Below are positions 25,106-34,299 of a DNA stretch of 64,000 bases, one piece after another. The stretch spans positions 62,001 to 126,000 of the forward strand of contig JAXMFB010000012.1 of assembly GCA_046347945.1 (NCBI GenBank), read 5' to 3'. Origin of the DNA: Zeimonas sp046347945 (GTDB lineage: Bacteria > Pseudomonadota > Gammaproteobacteria > Burkholderiales > Burkholderiaceae_E). The position numbers and the translations under genes are program-made. The notes below the pieces were generated by a model. That model ran no database searches. It saw nothing but the letters and a program-made list of their open reading frames with translations, and was not told where the DNA came from. Within the stretch, counting starts at the first letter, position 1; each line of letters opens with the position of its first letter.

Positions 25106-25546
25106 TCAGTCGGCGGAGCGGCCGCGTCGATCGTGCGGTTCGGTCACGAATCCGAGCTTCGTGATGCCCGCCTGCTGCGCGCTCGACATCACCTCGGCGA
25201 TCCGCTGGTAGCGGGTCTCGCGGTCGGCGCGCAGGTGCAGCTCGGGTTGCGGTTGCCGCGCAGCCGCCTGCCGGAACCGCTCGCCGAGCGCGTCGAGCCC
25301 CGTCACCGGTTCGTCGTTCCAGAACAGCGCGCCCGACGGGTCGATCGACAGCGTGATCGTCTCCGGCTTCTCGGCCGATGCCGGGGCCTGCGCGTTGGGC
25401 AGGTCGAGGCGGATCGCGTGCGTGAGCAGCGGGGCAGTGATGATGAAGATGACCAGCAGCACCAGCATGACGTCGACCAGCGGCGTTGTGTTGATCTCGG
25501 CCATCGGCTGCGGGTGGTTGCCGGTATCGAATCCGCCGAATGCCAT
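25106..25546 (-). CDS. exbD: ExbD/TolR biopolymer transport protein
   Basis: 146 aa. It has one membrane helix (about residues 22-42) carrying the critical Asp in INTTPLVDVMLVLLVIFIIT, and a periplasmic domain. Together with ExbB it converts proton motive force to work on TonB. It is the third gene in a leftward tonB-exbB-exbD unit. Confidence 0.92.
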   Translation of the reverse strand: MAFGGFDTGNHPQPMAEINTTPLVDVMLVLLVIFIITAPLLTHAIRLDLPNAQAPASAEKPETITLSIDPSGALFWNDEPVTGLDALGERFRQAAARQPQPELHLRADRETRYQRIAEVMSSAQQAGITKLGFVTEPHDRRGRSAD

Positions 25547-25582
25547 TGCGTGGAGCCTCCTGGTGATCGAGTTGCGCGCGGC

Positions 25583-26323
25583 TCAGCGCACGACCCGGCT
25601 GGCCGCCAGCGGGGCCACCGCGCTTCGCAGTGCGTCGCCCTCGTGATCCCGCAGCCTGCGCCCCGTGATGACCAGCGCGAGCACGTCGTGCGCGAAGCCG
25701 TCGAGCTCGGCGAGCACGATGCGGTTGCCGCGCACGAACGCGTTGTAGGCGAGCACCGCGGGAATCGCGACTGCGAGGCCCGCTGCGGTCATCACCAGCG
25801 CTTCGCCGACGGGGCCCGCCACCTTGTCGATCATCACCTGGCCGCTCGACGCGATCGCGAGCAGCGCGTGGTAGATGCCCCAGACGGTACCGAAAAGCCC
25901 GACGAAGGGCGCGGTGCTGCCCACCGAAGCCAGGAACGCGAGGCCGCTCTCGAGCCGCGCCGAAGCCTGCGTGATCTCGCCGCGCATCGCGCGCGTCACC
26001 AGTTCGTCGCGGTCGATCGACGCGGCGAGCGAGCTGTCGGGCTGCATCGCGGCGGCCGCGCGCGCCTTCTGGACCAGCGGCAGGAAGACCCGCTCGGTGT
26101 CGGCGCGCTCGAGCGTGGCGACCGCCTCGTCCATCGACCGCGCATTCCAGAACTGCTCGAGCGCGGCGCGCGCGCCGCGACGCAGCCGCCACGCGCTCCA
26201 CGCCTTGGACAGGATGAAGTACCAGCTCACGACCGACATTGCCAGGAGCAGGTACGCGACCGCGTGGGTCACCACGTCGCCGGCCTGCCAGAAGTGCATC
26301 AAACCGAGTTGCTGTTCCTGCAT
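25583..26323 (-). CDS. exbB: MotA/TolQ/ExbB proton channel protein
   Basis: 246 aa with three hydrophobic segments. The conserved region GLAFLASVGSTAPFVGLFGT and later GEALVMTAAGLAVAIPAVLAYN form the ExbB signature. The ATG at 26323 gives MQEQQLGLMHFWQAGD and lies 11 bp after the tonB stop. ExbB rather than TolQ is favoured because tonB is the neighbour and no tolA/tolB is present. Confidence 0.92.
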   Translation of the reverse strand: MQEQQLGLMHFWQAGDVVTHAVAYLLLAMSVVSWYFILSKAWSAWRLRRGARAALEQFWNARSMDEAVATLERADTERVFLPLVQKARAAAAMQPDSSLAASIDRDELVTRAMRGEITQASARLESGLAFLASVGSTAPFVGLFGTVWGIYHALLAIASSGQVMIDKVAGPVGEALVMTAAGLAVAIPAVLAYNAFVRGNRIVLAELDGFAHDVLALVITGRRLRDHEGDALRSAVAPLAASRVVR

Positions 26324-26334
26324 CGCGTGTCCCT

Positions 26335-27168
26335 TCAGCCTTCGAGTCGGAAGACCCATCGCCAGTCGTGATACCACTCCGCAACAGGCCGGCCATCGAC
26401 GGTGGCCGGCTTGAAGCGCCATTTCCTCACCGTGTCGATCGCGGTGCGGTCGAGCAGCGTGGAACCGCTCGACTGCTTGAGCCGGACTTCGGTGACCCGG
26501 CCGTCCGCGCCGACGTGGACGTCCAGCCTGACCTCGCCCTGGTCGCCCAGTCGCCGCGCCATCCCCGGATAGGGCGGCGGCGTGTTGCCGCTCCAGGTCG
26601 CGTCGACGTGCGGGGCGCTGCGCGTCGACGGCGCCGCGGAGGCGATGCCGTCGCCCCGCCGGCTGCCGGCCGCCGCATCCAGGGCCGTGGCGGGCGACGC
26701 GGGCGCCCCGGGCGGCCCGGCGTCCTGCCCCGGCGCCGGCTCGGTGGTCGTCACCGGCGGCGGTACCGTGATCGCGCTCGACTGCGGCGGCGCGGCGCGC
26801 ACCGGGAGGTCGGGCACCGGTGCTGGCGCCTCGGGCCTCGCCGAGACGGGCGGCTGCGCCGGCCGCTCGAGCATGGGCCGCGGCTCGGGTCGCGGCCTGG
26901 GCCTGGCGCGCACCGGCTGCGGTGCAGGGCGGGGCGCGGCGGCTTCGAGCGGTGCGCTGCGCGCAGGCGGCCCGGCCGTGGGCTCGGCGGCGGGCGGCGC
27001 CGACGCGCGCGCAACCGGCAGCGGTTCAGGCGCCGTGAGCAGGACGACCTGCACCGGTTCGACCGTGCGTTTCGTGGCGGGAGCGATGGCCAGCGTCAGC
27101 ACACCGGTGAGCACGAGACCGTGCAGGGCCAGCGCACCGCCTGCCGCCGACAGCCGGGATGCATCCAT
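26335..27168 (-). CDS. tonB: TonB energy-transducing protein
   Basis: 277 aa: an N-terminal membrane anchor (about residues 10-31), a long Pro/Ala/Arg-rich periplasm-spanning region (about 55-185) and a C-terminal TonB domain (YPGMARRLGDQGEVRLDVHV, then LLDRTAIDTVRKWRFKPAT). It would drive BtuB in the neighbouring operon and other receptors elsewhere. The short upstream region shared with chaN contains GATAAT on the minus strand, a possible -10 element. Confidence 0.9.
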   Translation of the reverse strand: MDASRLSAAGGALALHGLVLTGVLTLAIAPATKRTVEPVQVVLLTAPEPLPVARASAPPAAEPTAGPPARSAPLEAAAPRPAPQPVRARPRPRPEPRPMLERPAQPPVSARPEAPAPVPDLPVRAAPPQSSAITVPPPVTTTEPAPGQDAGPPGAPASPATALDAAAGSRRGDGIASAAPSTRSAPHVDATWSGNTPPPYPGMARRLGDQGEVRLDVHVGADGRVTEVRLKQSSGSTLLDRTAIDTVRKWRFKPATVDGRPVAEWYHDWRWVFRLEG

Positions 27169-27282
27169 CGCGAAATTATCGCGGCCGACGCCGGGAAGAC
27201 CAAATTCGGGCAAGCCGGCGCGGGCAGCGCGCCCCGGCTCTGCAACAATGCGCGTTCCTTTTTCCGAGCGGGCAGGGCGCCG

Positions 27283-28242
27283 ATGCAGGACGACCGGGGG
27301 TGGTGCGACACGATCGTTGGCGTCGCCGCGGGCAGCGAGCCCGCAACGCCGCGGCGCAGGCCCCGGTGGCAACGGCTGACCTCGACGATCGCGGCGCTCG
27401 CGCTTGCCGCGTGCTCGGCGCTGCCTGGCCAGCCTGGGGGCGCGCAGGATGGCGCGGCGCTGCCGCCGGCGGCGTTCGACGCCGACCTGCTGCTGATCGG
27501 CGAGGTGCACGACAACGCGATCCAGCACCGCATGCGGCTGCGTTGGCTCGAGCAACTCGCCGAGCGGCGGCGCATCGTCATCGCGCTCGAGCAGCTCGAT
27601 GCCGTGAACCAGGGCGCGCTCGACCGTGCCCGAGCCGCCGACCCCGCCGCAGCCGGCGATGCGTTGCCGCAGCGCGCCCGCCGGGTCGCCGAGGCGGCAG
27701 GCTTCGACTTCCGCGGCTGGCACTGGGAGTACTACCGGCTGGTGATCGAACTCGCGCTGCGCCGCGACCTGCCGCTGGTGGCGGCCAACCTGTCGCGGTC
27801 CGAGACTTCGGACGTGGCCCGCGGCCGCGCGCCGGCTGCGCGGGAGCCCGCCGGCTGGAGCGCTAGCGACGAACGAGCCCTGGAGGACTCGATCCGGCGA
27901 GGGCACTGCGGCCTGCTTCCCGAATCGATGATCGCGCCGATGGCGGCTGCCCAGCGCAGTCGCGATGCGCGGCTCGCCCGCTCGGTCGCCGACGCCCATC
28001 GCGCCAGCGGCCTGCCGGTGGTACTGCTGGCCGGCAACGGCCACGTCCGTCGCGACATCGGCGTGCCGCGCTACCTGGCCGAACTCGCGCCGCACGCGCG
28101 GGTGTTCGGCATCGGCCTGCTGGAAGCCGGAGAAGCGACGCCGGTGCCGTTCGACGCCGCCGAGGTGACCACGGCGGCCCCGCGCGAGGATCCATGCAAC
28201 GCGCTACGCACGAACCCGCGGCGTTCGCAAGCCCCGCAGTGA
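27283..28242 (+). CDS. ChaN-like haem-binding lipoprotein
   Basis: 319 aa. An unusually long charged N-terminus leads to a hydrophobic stretch and a lipobox LALAACS (Cys about residue 44). The ChaN domain is marked by DADLLLIGEVHDNAIQHRMR and a second half LLAGNGHVRRDIGVPRYL. ChaN of Campylobacter binds two haems and is iron-regulated. Divergence from tonB across a 114-bp gap suggests a shared role in haem or iron uptake. The real start could be a later codon closer to the signal sequence, since 30 residues before it is long. Confidence 0.82.
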   Translation: MQDDRGWCDTIVGVAAGSEPATPRRRPRWQRLTSTIAALALAACSALPGQPGGAQDGAALPPAAFDADLLLIGEVHDNAIQHRMRLRWLEQLAERRRIVIALEQLDAVNQGALDRARAADPAAAGDALPQRARRVAEAAGFDFRGWHWEYYRLVIELALRRDLPLVAANLSRSETSDVARGRAPAAREPAGWSASDERALEDSIRRGHCGLLPESMIAPMAAAQRSRDARLARSVADAHRASGLPVVLLAGNGHVRRDIGVPRYLAELAPHARVFGIGLLEAGEATPVPFDAAEVTTAAPREDPCNALRTNPRRSQAPQ

Positions 28243-28251
28243 GATCGCGGA

Positions 28252-29055
28252 TCAGTCCTTCAGGCCCAGCACGTCCTGCATGTCGTACAGGCCGTTGGCG
28301 CGTTCCGACAGGAAGCGGCAGGCGCGCAGCGCGCCGTGTGCGTAGGTGACGCGGCTCGCCGATCGGTGCGTGATCTCGATGCGCTCGCCGATGCCGGCGA
28401 ACAACACCGTGTGGTCGCCGACGATGTCGCCGCCGCGAACCGTGGCGAAGCCGATCGTCGACGGATCGCGCTCGCCGGTGACGCCTTCGCGACCGTAGAC
28501 GGCCACCTTCTTCAGGTCGCGCCCGAGCGCCGCGGCGACGACCTCGCCCATCTTCAGGGCAGTGCCCGACGGGGCGTCGACCTTGTGGCGGTGATGGGCT
28601 TCGATGATCTCGATGTCGTAGCCCTCGTGCAGCGACTTCGCCGCGAGCTCGAGCAGCTTCAAGGTCACGTTGACGCCCACGCTCATGTTCGGCGCGAACA
28701 CGATCGGCACGCGCTCGGCCGCCGCGGCGATCGCGCGCCGGCCCTCGTCGTCGAAACCGGTCGTGCCGATGACCATCGCGGCGCCGCGCGTCGCGCAGGC
28801 GCGCAGGTGCGCGAGCGTGCCCGCCGGTCGGGTGAAGTCGATCAGGAACTGCGCGTCGGCGATGCCGGCGTCGACGTCGTCGGTGATCGCGACGCCGGTC
28901 GCGCGCCCGAGGAAGTCGCCGGCATCGCGCCCGATCGAGGCGCTGCCGGCCACGTCGAGCGCGCCGACGAGTTGCGCGTCAGGGGCCTCGAGCACCGCCT
29001 CGACCAGCATTCGCCCCATGCGGCCCGAAGCGCCCGCGATCGCGATCCGCATCAT
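28252..29055 (-). CDS. dapB: 4-hydroxy-tetrahydrodipicolinate reductase
   Basis: 267 aa, a lysine/diaminopimelate pathway enzyme reducing HTPA with NAD(P)H. The Rossmann motif IAGASGRMGRML is at the N-terminus; GTTGF and the catalytic/substrate loop EAHHRHKVDAPSGTALKMGE follow. The start codon pair ATGATG at 29055-29050 overlaps the bamE stop. Placement next to bamE and fur is standard for Burkholderiales. Confidence 0.96.
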   Translation of the reverse strand: MMRIAIAGASGRMGRMLVEAVLEAPDAQLVGALDVAGSASIGRDAGDFLGRATGVAITDDVDAGIADAQFLIDFTRPAGTLAHLRACATRGAAMVIGTTGFDDEGRRAIAAAAERVPIVFAPNMSVGVNVTLKLLELAAKSLHEGYDIEIIEAHHRHKVDAPSGTALKMGEVVAAALGRDLKKVAVYGREGVTGERDPSTIGFATVRGGDIVGDHTVLFAGIGERIEITHRSASRVTYAHGALRACRFLSERANGLYDMQDVLGLKD

Positions 29056-29531
29056 GGCTGCGCCTTCTGCGCGGTGCTGGGCGGCCGATAGCCCGGCAGG
29101 GCGGGGTCGGTGGGGTCTTCCTTCGCGGGCAGCGCCTGCGCCTCGATCGCGGCGACGCGGTCTTCGCGGAACACGATGGTGGCGCGCCGCAATTCGGCGC
29201 GGCCATTCGGAAACTGGTAGCGGAACACGTAATCCCAGCGATCCGGATGGAACACGTGGCGCAGCAACGGGGTGCCGAGCGCGAAGCGGACCTGCTCGCG
29301 CGTCATGCCCTCCTTGACCTGGTCCAGCGTCTGCTGCGTCAGGTAGTTGCCCTGCGGCAGGTCGGTGCGATACGGCTGCAGCAGGCCGCTGCGGTTCGGA
29401 TCGCGCTGGGCACAGCCGCCGGCGAGGAGCGCGGCCACGAGCGCCGCGGGCACCCACCAGGCGGCGCGTGCCGGCCGCAAGCCGCGCTGGCCGGCCAGTG
29501 GCCGGCGGTGCTGGGCAGAAACCTCGTTCAT
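29052..29531 (-). CDS. bamE: Outer membrane assembly factor BamE (OmlA/SmpA)
   Basis: A 159-aa lipoprotein. The signal peptide ends in AALLAGGC (Cys about residue 40), the lipobox for Lgt/Lsp processing. The BamE fold follows: GNYLTQQTLDQVKEGMTREQ, VRFALGTPLLRHVFHPDRW. It is part of the BAM complex that inserts outer-membrane barrels such as BtuB. It is transcribed divergently from fur; the 74-bp gap between them has a TATCAT/ATGATA element usable as a -10 in either direction. Confidence 0.93.
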   Translation of the reverse strand: MNEVSAQHRRPLAGQRGLRPARAAWWVPAALVAALLAGGCAQRDPNRSGLLQPYRTDLPQGNYLTQQTLDQVKEGMTREQVRFALGTPLLRHVFHPDRWDYVFRYQFPNGRAELRRATIVFREDRVAAIEAQALPAKEDPTDPALPGYRPPSTAQKAQP

Positions 29532-29605
29532 GGTGCCGGTCGCGACTCGTTGCAGTTGAAAACCGTTATCATACGACGGGACTTCCCCAGCCCGGGCCGA
29601 GCCGC

Positions 29606-30034
29606 ATGTCCGTCACCAGCGAACTCAAGAACATGGGTCTGAAGGCGACCTTGCCGCGCCTGAAGATCCTGGAAATCTTCCAGAACGGCAAGCAGCGGCA
29701 CATGAGTGCCGAGGATGTCTATCGCGAGCTGATCGCCGAGAACCAGGAGATCGGGCTCGCTACGGTCTACCGCGTGCTGACCCAGTTCGAGCAGGCCGGG
29801 CTGCTCAAGCGCAGCAACTTCGAGTCCGGCAAGGCGGTGTTCGAGCTCGAGCAGGGGCAGCATCACGACCACCTGGTCTGCCTGCAGTGCGGCCGCGTCG
29901 AGGAGTTCTACGACGCCGAGATCGAGAAGCGCCAGCAGAAGATCGCGAAAGACCGTGGCTTCTCGCTTCAGGAGCACGCGCTGGCGCTGTACGGAAACTG
30001 CATCAAGCCCGACTGCGTGTATCGGCGCAGCTGA
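29606..30034 (+). CDS. fur: Ferric uptake regulator Fur
   Basis: 142 aa. A winged-helix DNA-binding domain (residues 1-83, with GLATVYRVLTQFEQAGLLKR) is followed by a dimerisation/metal domain containing ELEQGQHHDHLVCLQCGRVE (HHDH and CxxC) and a second Cys pair NCIKPDC. All metal ligands appear present. Likely targets in this window include the Fur-box-like site at 8236-8258 and perhaps tonB/chaN. The ATG at 29606 is the standard start. Confidence 0.96.
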   Translation: MSVTSELKNMGLKATLPRLKILEIFQNGKQRHMSAEDVYRELIAENQEIGLATVYRVLTQFEQAGLLKRSNFESGKAVFELEQGQHHDHLVCLQCGRVEEFYDAEIEKRQQKIAKDRGFSLQEHALALYGNCIKPDCVYRRS

Positions 30035-30056
30035 GGGCGCCCGGGGTCGCCCGCGC

Positions 30057-31703
30057 TCAGGTCTGCGCGAGGATCTCGCGCGCGTGCTTGCGGGTGGTTG
30101 CGGTGATCTCGGTGCCGCCCAGCATCCGGGCGATCTCCTCGACGCGGGCGCCGCGATCGAGCGCCTCGATCCGGCTGACGGCGCGCCCGTCCACGCTGTC
30201 CTTGCTGACCCGGAAGTGATGGTGCGCCTTCGCGGCCACCTGCGGCAGGTGCGTCACGCACAGGACCTGGCGGTCGCCGCCCAGCCGGCGCATCAGCGCG
30301 CCGACCGCGTCGGCGACCGCGCCCCCGACGCCGGCATCGGCTTCGTCGAAGATCAGCGTCGGCACCGGGTTGGCCTGCGCAGCCAGCACGGCGATCGCAA
30401 GGCCGATGCGCGACAGTTCGCCGCCCGAGGCCACCCGGGCCAGCGGTCGCGGCGTCGCGCCGGCGTGCGCGGCCACGCGGAACTCGATGGCGTCGGTGCC
30501 CGAGGCCGTGGGCTCGCCGGGCTCGAACGCCACGGCGAGCTTGCCGCCGGCCATGCCCAGTTCGGCCATGTGGCGCGAGATGCCGTCGGCCAGGCGCCGT
30601 GCCGCCTTGCGTCGCGCGGCAGACAGGTGCGCGGCGAGTGTGTCGTAGCGCGTCCGCGCGGCCGCTGTCCTGGCACGCAGACCCTCGATGTCCTGGGCCG
30701 CGTCGAGCTCGCCGAGCCGCGCGCGGATCGAGTCGAGCGTGGCGGGAATCGATTCGGGCGGCATTCGCAGGCGCCGCGCCGCCTCGAAGACGGCGCCGAT
30801 CCGCTGCTCGGTGTGCTCGAGCCGCTTCGGGTCGAGGTCGACACGTTCGGCGTAGTCGGCCAGCATGGACGCGGCCTCGTCGACCTGGATGGCGGCGCTC
30901 TCGAGCAGCTCGACCGCCTCCTGGAGCGCTGCGTCGATCGCCGCGAGCGGGCGCAGGCGCTGCAGCTGCTGGTGCAGGCGGCTCGCCAGCGCGTCGTCGC
31001 TGTCGACGAGCGCGTCGGCGGCGCCACGCGTGCCCTCGATCAGCGAGGCGGCGTGCGCGAGCCGCTTCTGTTCATCGTTGAGTTGCTCCCATTCGCCCGG
31101 CGCGAGCCGCAGGCGTTCGAGTTCGCTCGCCTGCCATGCCAGGCGCTCGCGCTCGAGCGCGAGCTCGCGCTGCCCCGATTCGGCGGCTTCGAGGTCGCGT
31201 CGCAGCGCGCGCCAGGCCGTCCAGGCCTCGGCGAGCACCTGCCTGTCGTTGTCGAGTCCGGCATAACCGTCGAGAAGCTGCCGCTGCCCATCGGCGCGCA
31301 GCAGCGACTGCGACGCGTGCTGGCCGTGGATGTCGACCAGCCGCTCGCCGATTTCGCGCAGCAGCGCCGCGGTAGCCGGATGGCCGTTGACCAGCGCGCG
31401 CGAGCGACCGTCGGCGTCGACCAGGCGCAGCAGCACGGTGCCGGCGTCGCCCTGCAATGCGCGCTCGGCCAGCCAGGCGTCGAGCGCCTCGTCGCTGTGG
31501 AACATTGCCGCGATGTCGGCGCGAGGGCGGCCTTCGCGTACCACCCCGGCGTCGGCGCGCCCGCCCATCGCAAGGCTCAGCGCGTCGATCAGGATCGACT
31601 TGCCGGCGCCGGTCTCGCCGGAGAGCACCGTGAATCCGGGGCCGAATTCGAGTTCGGCCGAGTCGACGATGACGAAGTCTTCGAGGCGAAGGCTGAGCAG
31701 CAT
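30057..31703 (-). CDS. recN: DNA repair protein RecN
   Basis: A 548-aa SMC-like ATPase. Walker A GETGAGKSILIDAL is at residues 30-43, a central coiled-coil region spans about 150-360, and the ABC signature VASGGELSRIGLAI and Walker B PTLIFDEADAGVGG lie near the C-terminus. It aids repair of double-strand breaks and is usually LexA-controlled. The stop lies 22 bp from the convergent fur stop. Confidence 0.95.
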   Translation of the reverse strand: MLLSLRLEDFVIVDSAELEFGPGFTVLSGETGAGKSILIDALSLAMGGRADAGVVREGRPRADIAAMFHSDEALDAWLAERALQGDAGTVLLRLVDADGRSRALVNGHPATAALLREIGERLVDIHGQHASQSLLRADGQRQLLDGYAGLDNDRQVLAEAWTAWRALRRDLEAAESGQRELALERERLAWQASELERLRLAPGEWEQLNDEQKRLAHAASLIEGTRGAADALVDSDDALASRLHQQLQRLRPLAAIDAALQEAVELLESAAIQVDEAASMLADYAERVDLDPKRLEHTEQRIGAVFEAARRLRMPPESIPATLDSIRARLGELDAAQDIEGLRARTAAARTRYDTLAAHLSAARRKAARRLADGISRHMAELGMAGGKLAVAFEPGEPTASGTDAIEFRVAAHAGATPRPLARVASGGELSRIGLAIAVLAAQANPVPTLIFDEADAGVGGAVADAVGALMRRLGGDRQVLCVTHLPQVAAKAHHHFRVSKDSVDGRAVSRIEALDRGARVEEIARMLGGTEITATTRKHAREILAQT

Positions 31704-31745
31704 CGGGAGCGGCGTTCGGGGACGGGTCGGTCGGGGCGCCCGCGT

Positions 31746-32639
31746 TCAGCGCTGGATCGTCTGCAGGTGCGGCAGCTCGTGCCAGTTGAGCTTGCCGCGC
31801 AGCGTGGCGAAGTAGCTGTAGCCCGGCGGGTGCAGGAAGGTGGTGGTGAACGCGGCCCGCTGGACGATGATGTCGTCGCCGACCTGAAGGTCGCTGAACA
31901 CCTGCATGTCGCCGGCCACGCGCGGCTCGCGGCCCTCGACGACGCGGATCGTGATCGTCACCTCGTCGGGCAGGGTGATCGGGCGGTTCGACAGCGACTG
32001 CGGCGCCACCGGCACCAGCACGATGCCCTTGGTCTGCGGGTGCAGGATCGGCCCGTTGGCCGACAGCGCGTACGCGGTCGAGCCGGTGGGCGTCGCCACG
32101 ATCAGGCCGTCGGCGCGCTGGCTGTACATGTACAGGTCGTCGACGTGCACCTGCAATTCAATCATGCCGGTGCGGGACGACCGGTTGACGACCACGTCGT
32201 TCAGCGCCAGCTCGGTCCAGACGACTTCCTGGCCGCGCACGACGCGCGCGGTGAGCAGCGTGCGTTCCTCGGACGCGTAGTGGCCTTCGAGGATCGACGA
32301 CAGCGCCTGGCGCCAGCTGTCGAGCCCGATGTCGGTGATGAAGCCGAGCCGGCCGTGGTTGATGCCTACCAGCGGTACCTCGTGCGGGGCGAGTGCGCGG
32401 GCGGCCCCGAGCATCGTGCCGTCGCCGCCGATCGCGATCGCGAGGTCGGCCTCGTGGCCGATTCGCTCCAGGCTCGCCGTCTCGAGCTCGGACGCACCCA
32501 GCAGCACCGCCGAGCGTTCTTCGACCAGCACCGAGACGCCGCGCGCGCGCAGGAACGCGGCGATCTCGCGCACGGTTCCCCCGACGCTCTCGGTCTGCGG
32601 GCGGCTGACCAGCGCCACGCGGTTGAATCGGCTCTTCAT
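31746..32639 (-). CDS. nadK: NAD kinase
   Basis: 297 aa, making NADP+ from NAD+ and ATP. GGDGTMLGAARAL carries the catalytic Asp; VGINHGRLGFITD and ATPTGSTAYALSANGPI are the other family motifs. The start at 32639 gives MKSRFNRVALVSR. It lies 43 bp upstream of recN on the same strand and divergent from hrcA, an arrangement conserved in the order. Confidence 0.95.
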   Translation of the reverse strand: MKSRFNRVALVSRPQTESVGGTVREIAAFLRARGVSVLVEERSAVLLGASELETASLERIGHEADLAIAIGGDGTMLGAARALAPHEVPLVGINHGRLGFITDIGLDSWRQALSSILEGHYASEERTLLTARVVRGQEVVWTELALNDVVVNRSSRTGMIELQVHVDDLYMYSQRADGLIVATPTGSTAYALSANGPILHPQTKGIVLVPVAPQSLSNRPITLPDEVTITIRVVEGREPRVAGDMQVFSDLQVGDDIIVQRAAFTTTFLHPPGYSYFATLRGKLNWHELPHLQTIQR

Positions 32640-32713
32640 CGCAGCGATTAGAGCACAAGCCGCCGGTGGCGAGCCGGGGCGCCCGGCCGAGCCGTCCGGC
32701 CGAGCCGGACGAC

Positions 32714-32741
32714 TTGCGCCCGTGCCGACTGCCCATACAAT
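32714..32741 (+). promoter_or_regulatory. hrcA promoter giving a leaderless mRNA
   Basis: TACAAT at 32736-32741 is a good -10 and ends 6 bp before the ATG at 32748, so the expected transcription start is the A of the start codon. A TTGCGC at 32714-32719 could serve as a weak -35 with 16 bp spacing. No Shine-Dalgarno is present. Confidence 0.5.
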
Positions 32742-32747
32742 GGGCGC

Positions 32748-33767
32748 ATGCTGGATGCGCGCGCACGGACTCTGCTGAAGACCCTGGTCGAGCGTTACAT
32801 CGCCGACGGGACGCCGGTGGGTTCCCGCACGCTGTCCCGGTACTCCGGACTCGACCTGTCGCCGGCCACGATCCGCAACGTGATGGCCGACCTCGAAGAG
32901 CTCGGACTCATCGCCAGCCCGCACACCTCGGCCGGCCGCATCCCGACGCCGCGCGGCTACCGGTTGTTCGTCGACACACTGCTCACCGTCGAGCCGCTCG
33001 AGGGCGAGCAGACGCGGGTCATCCGGGGCCGGCTGCAGGCCGACGAGCCGCAGCGGCTGCTGTCGGCCGCCGCGTCGCTGCTGTCGAACCTCTCGCATTT
33101 CGCCGGCGTCGTCATGACGCCGCGCCGCGCGTCGCTGTTCCGCCAGGTCGAGTTCCTGCGGCTCTCCGGGCGCCGCATCCTGCTGATCATCGTCACGCCC
33201 GAGGGCGACGTCCAGAACCGCATCCTGTCGACCGAACTCGACTACACGCCGTCGCAGCTGGTCGAGGCGGCCAACTACATCAATACGCACTTCGCCGGAC
33301 TCGACTTCGAGAGCATTCGCGGCCGCCTGCACTCCGAGCTCGCCTCGCTGCGCGACGACATCACGGGCCTGATGCACAAGGCGGTCGAAGCGAGCAACCG
33401 CGCGCTGACCGAGGAGGCCGAGCCGGTCGTCATCTCCGGCGAACGCAACCTGATGGGCGTGGCCGATCTCACCGACAACATGGAGCGCCTGCGCCGGTTG
33501 TTCGACCTGTTCGACCAGAAGACGAGCCTGGTGCAGCTGCTCGACGCGTCGAGCCGCGCGCAAGGCGTGCAGATCTTCATCGGCGGCGAGTCCGAGTTGG
33601 TCCCGATGGACCAGATCAGCGTCGTCGTCGCCCCGTACGAGTCGGACGGCCGCATCGTCGGCACGCTGGGCGTGATCGGCCCGACGCGGATGGCCTACGA
33701 GCGGGTCATCCCGATCGTCGACATCACCGCCAGGCTGGTCTCGTCGGCCCTCAGCCATCACGGCTGA
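32748..33767 (+). CDS. hrcA: Heat-inducible transcription repressor HrcA
   Basis: 339 aa: an N-terminal winged helix (LVERYIADGTPVGSRTLSRY, LSPATIRNVMADLEELGLI) and GAF-like effector/dimerisation domains. HrcA binds CIRCE repeats to control groESL and sometimes dnaK. No CIRCE element is visible in this window; the dnaK genes here instead carry RpoH-like promoters. Its ATG appears to coincide with the transcription start. Confidence 0.93.
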   Translation: MLDARARTLLKTLVERYIADGTPVGSRTLSRYSGLDLSPATIRNVMADLEELGLIASPHTSAGRIPTPRGYRLFVDTLLTVEPLEGEQTRVIRGRLQADEPQRLLSAAASLLSNLSHFAGVVMTPRRASLFRQVEFLRLSGRRILLIIVTPEGDVQNRILSTELDYTPSQLVEAANYINTHFAGLDFESIRGRLHSELASLRDDITGLMHKAVEASNRALTEEAEPVVISGERNLMGVADLTDNMERLRRLFDLFDQKTSLVQLLDASSRAQGVQIFIGGESELVPMDQISVVVAPYESDGRIVGTLGVIGPTRMAYERVIPIVDITARLVSSALSHHG

Positions 33768-33816
33768 GCGCACGCCCGCGATTCCACCGACGCCGACGCG
33801 GACCGCCCTCGCGCGC

Positions 33817-34299
33817 ATGTCCGAGACGCTGATCCGACGCTTCTACGACGCATTTGCCGCGCTCGACGGCGCGGCGATGGCTGCCTGCTATCACGGCCAG
33901 GCGTCGTTCAGCGACCCGGTGTTCCCCGACCTGCGCGGCGCCGAGCCGGGCGCGATGTGGCGGATGCTCACCGCCGCCGCGGCTCGCAGCGGCGGTTTCC
34001 GGCTCGACTACCGGATCGCATTCGCCGACGAGCGCAAGGCGCAGGTGCTTTGGGAGGCCGACTACCTTTACCGGGGCGGGCGCCGGGTGCACAACCGGGT
34101 GCGATCGACGCTCACGTTCTGGGACGACGCGATCGTGCGGCAGGTCGACGAGTTCGCGTTCTGGCCATGGAGCCGCCAGGCGCTGGGCGCGACCGGCTGG
34201 CTGCTCGGCTCGCTGCCGGCCTATCGCCGCGCGGTCCAGCGCGCGGCGCGCGGCCAGCTCGACCGCTTCATCGACCGCGAGCGCGCACCGGCATCGTGA
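33817..34299 (+). CDS. NTF2-like / SnoaL-type protein
   Basis: 160 aa with the cone-shaped NTF2-fold pattern: an N-terminal helix LIRRFYDAFAALDGAAMAAC, then a strand-rich part and WEADYLYRGGRRVHNRVRST. Homologues are typically called nuclear transport factor 2 family proteins and lack a defined activity. It overlaps the ferrochelatase start by 4 bp (GTGA), so it is part of the hrcA-hemH unit and possibly linked to haem metabolism or stress; that is inference. Confidence 0.72.
   Translation: MSETLIRRFYDAFAALDGAAMAACYHGQASFSDPVFPDLRGAEPGAMWRMLTAAAARSGGFRLDYRIAFADERKAQVLWEADYLYRGGRRVHNRVRSTLTFWDDAIVRQVDEFAFWPWSRQALGATGWLLGSLPAYRRAVQRAARGQLDRFIDRERAPAS

Noticed and set aside
29550..29572. fur promoter with TTGCAG/TTGAAA as -35 and TATCAT as -10
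   Set aside because: Spacing (11 or 5 bp) is too short for a sigma-70 promoter; only the -10-like element is plausible.
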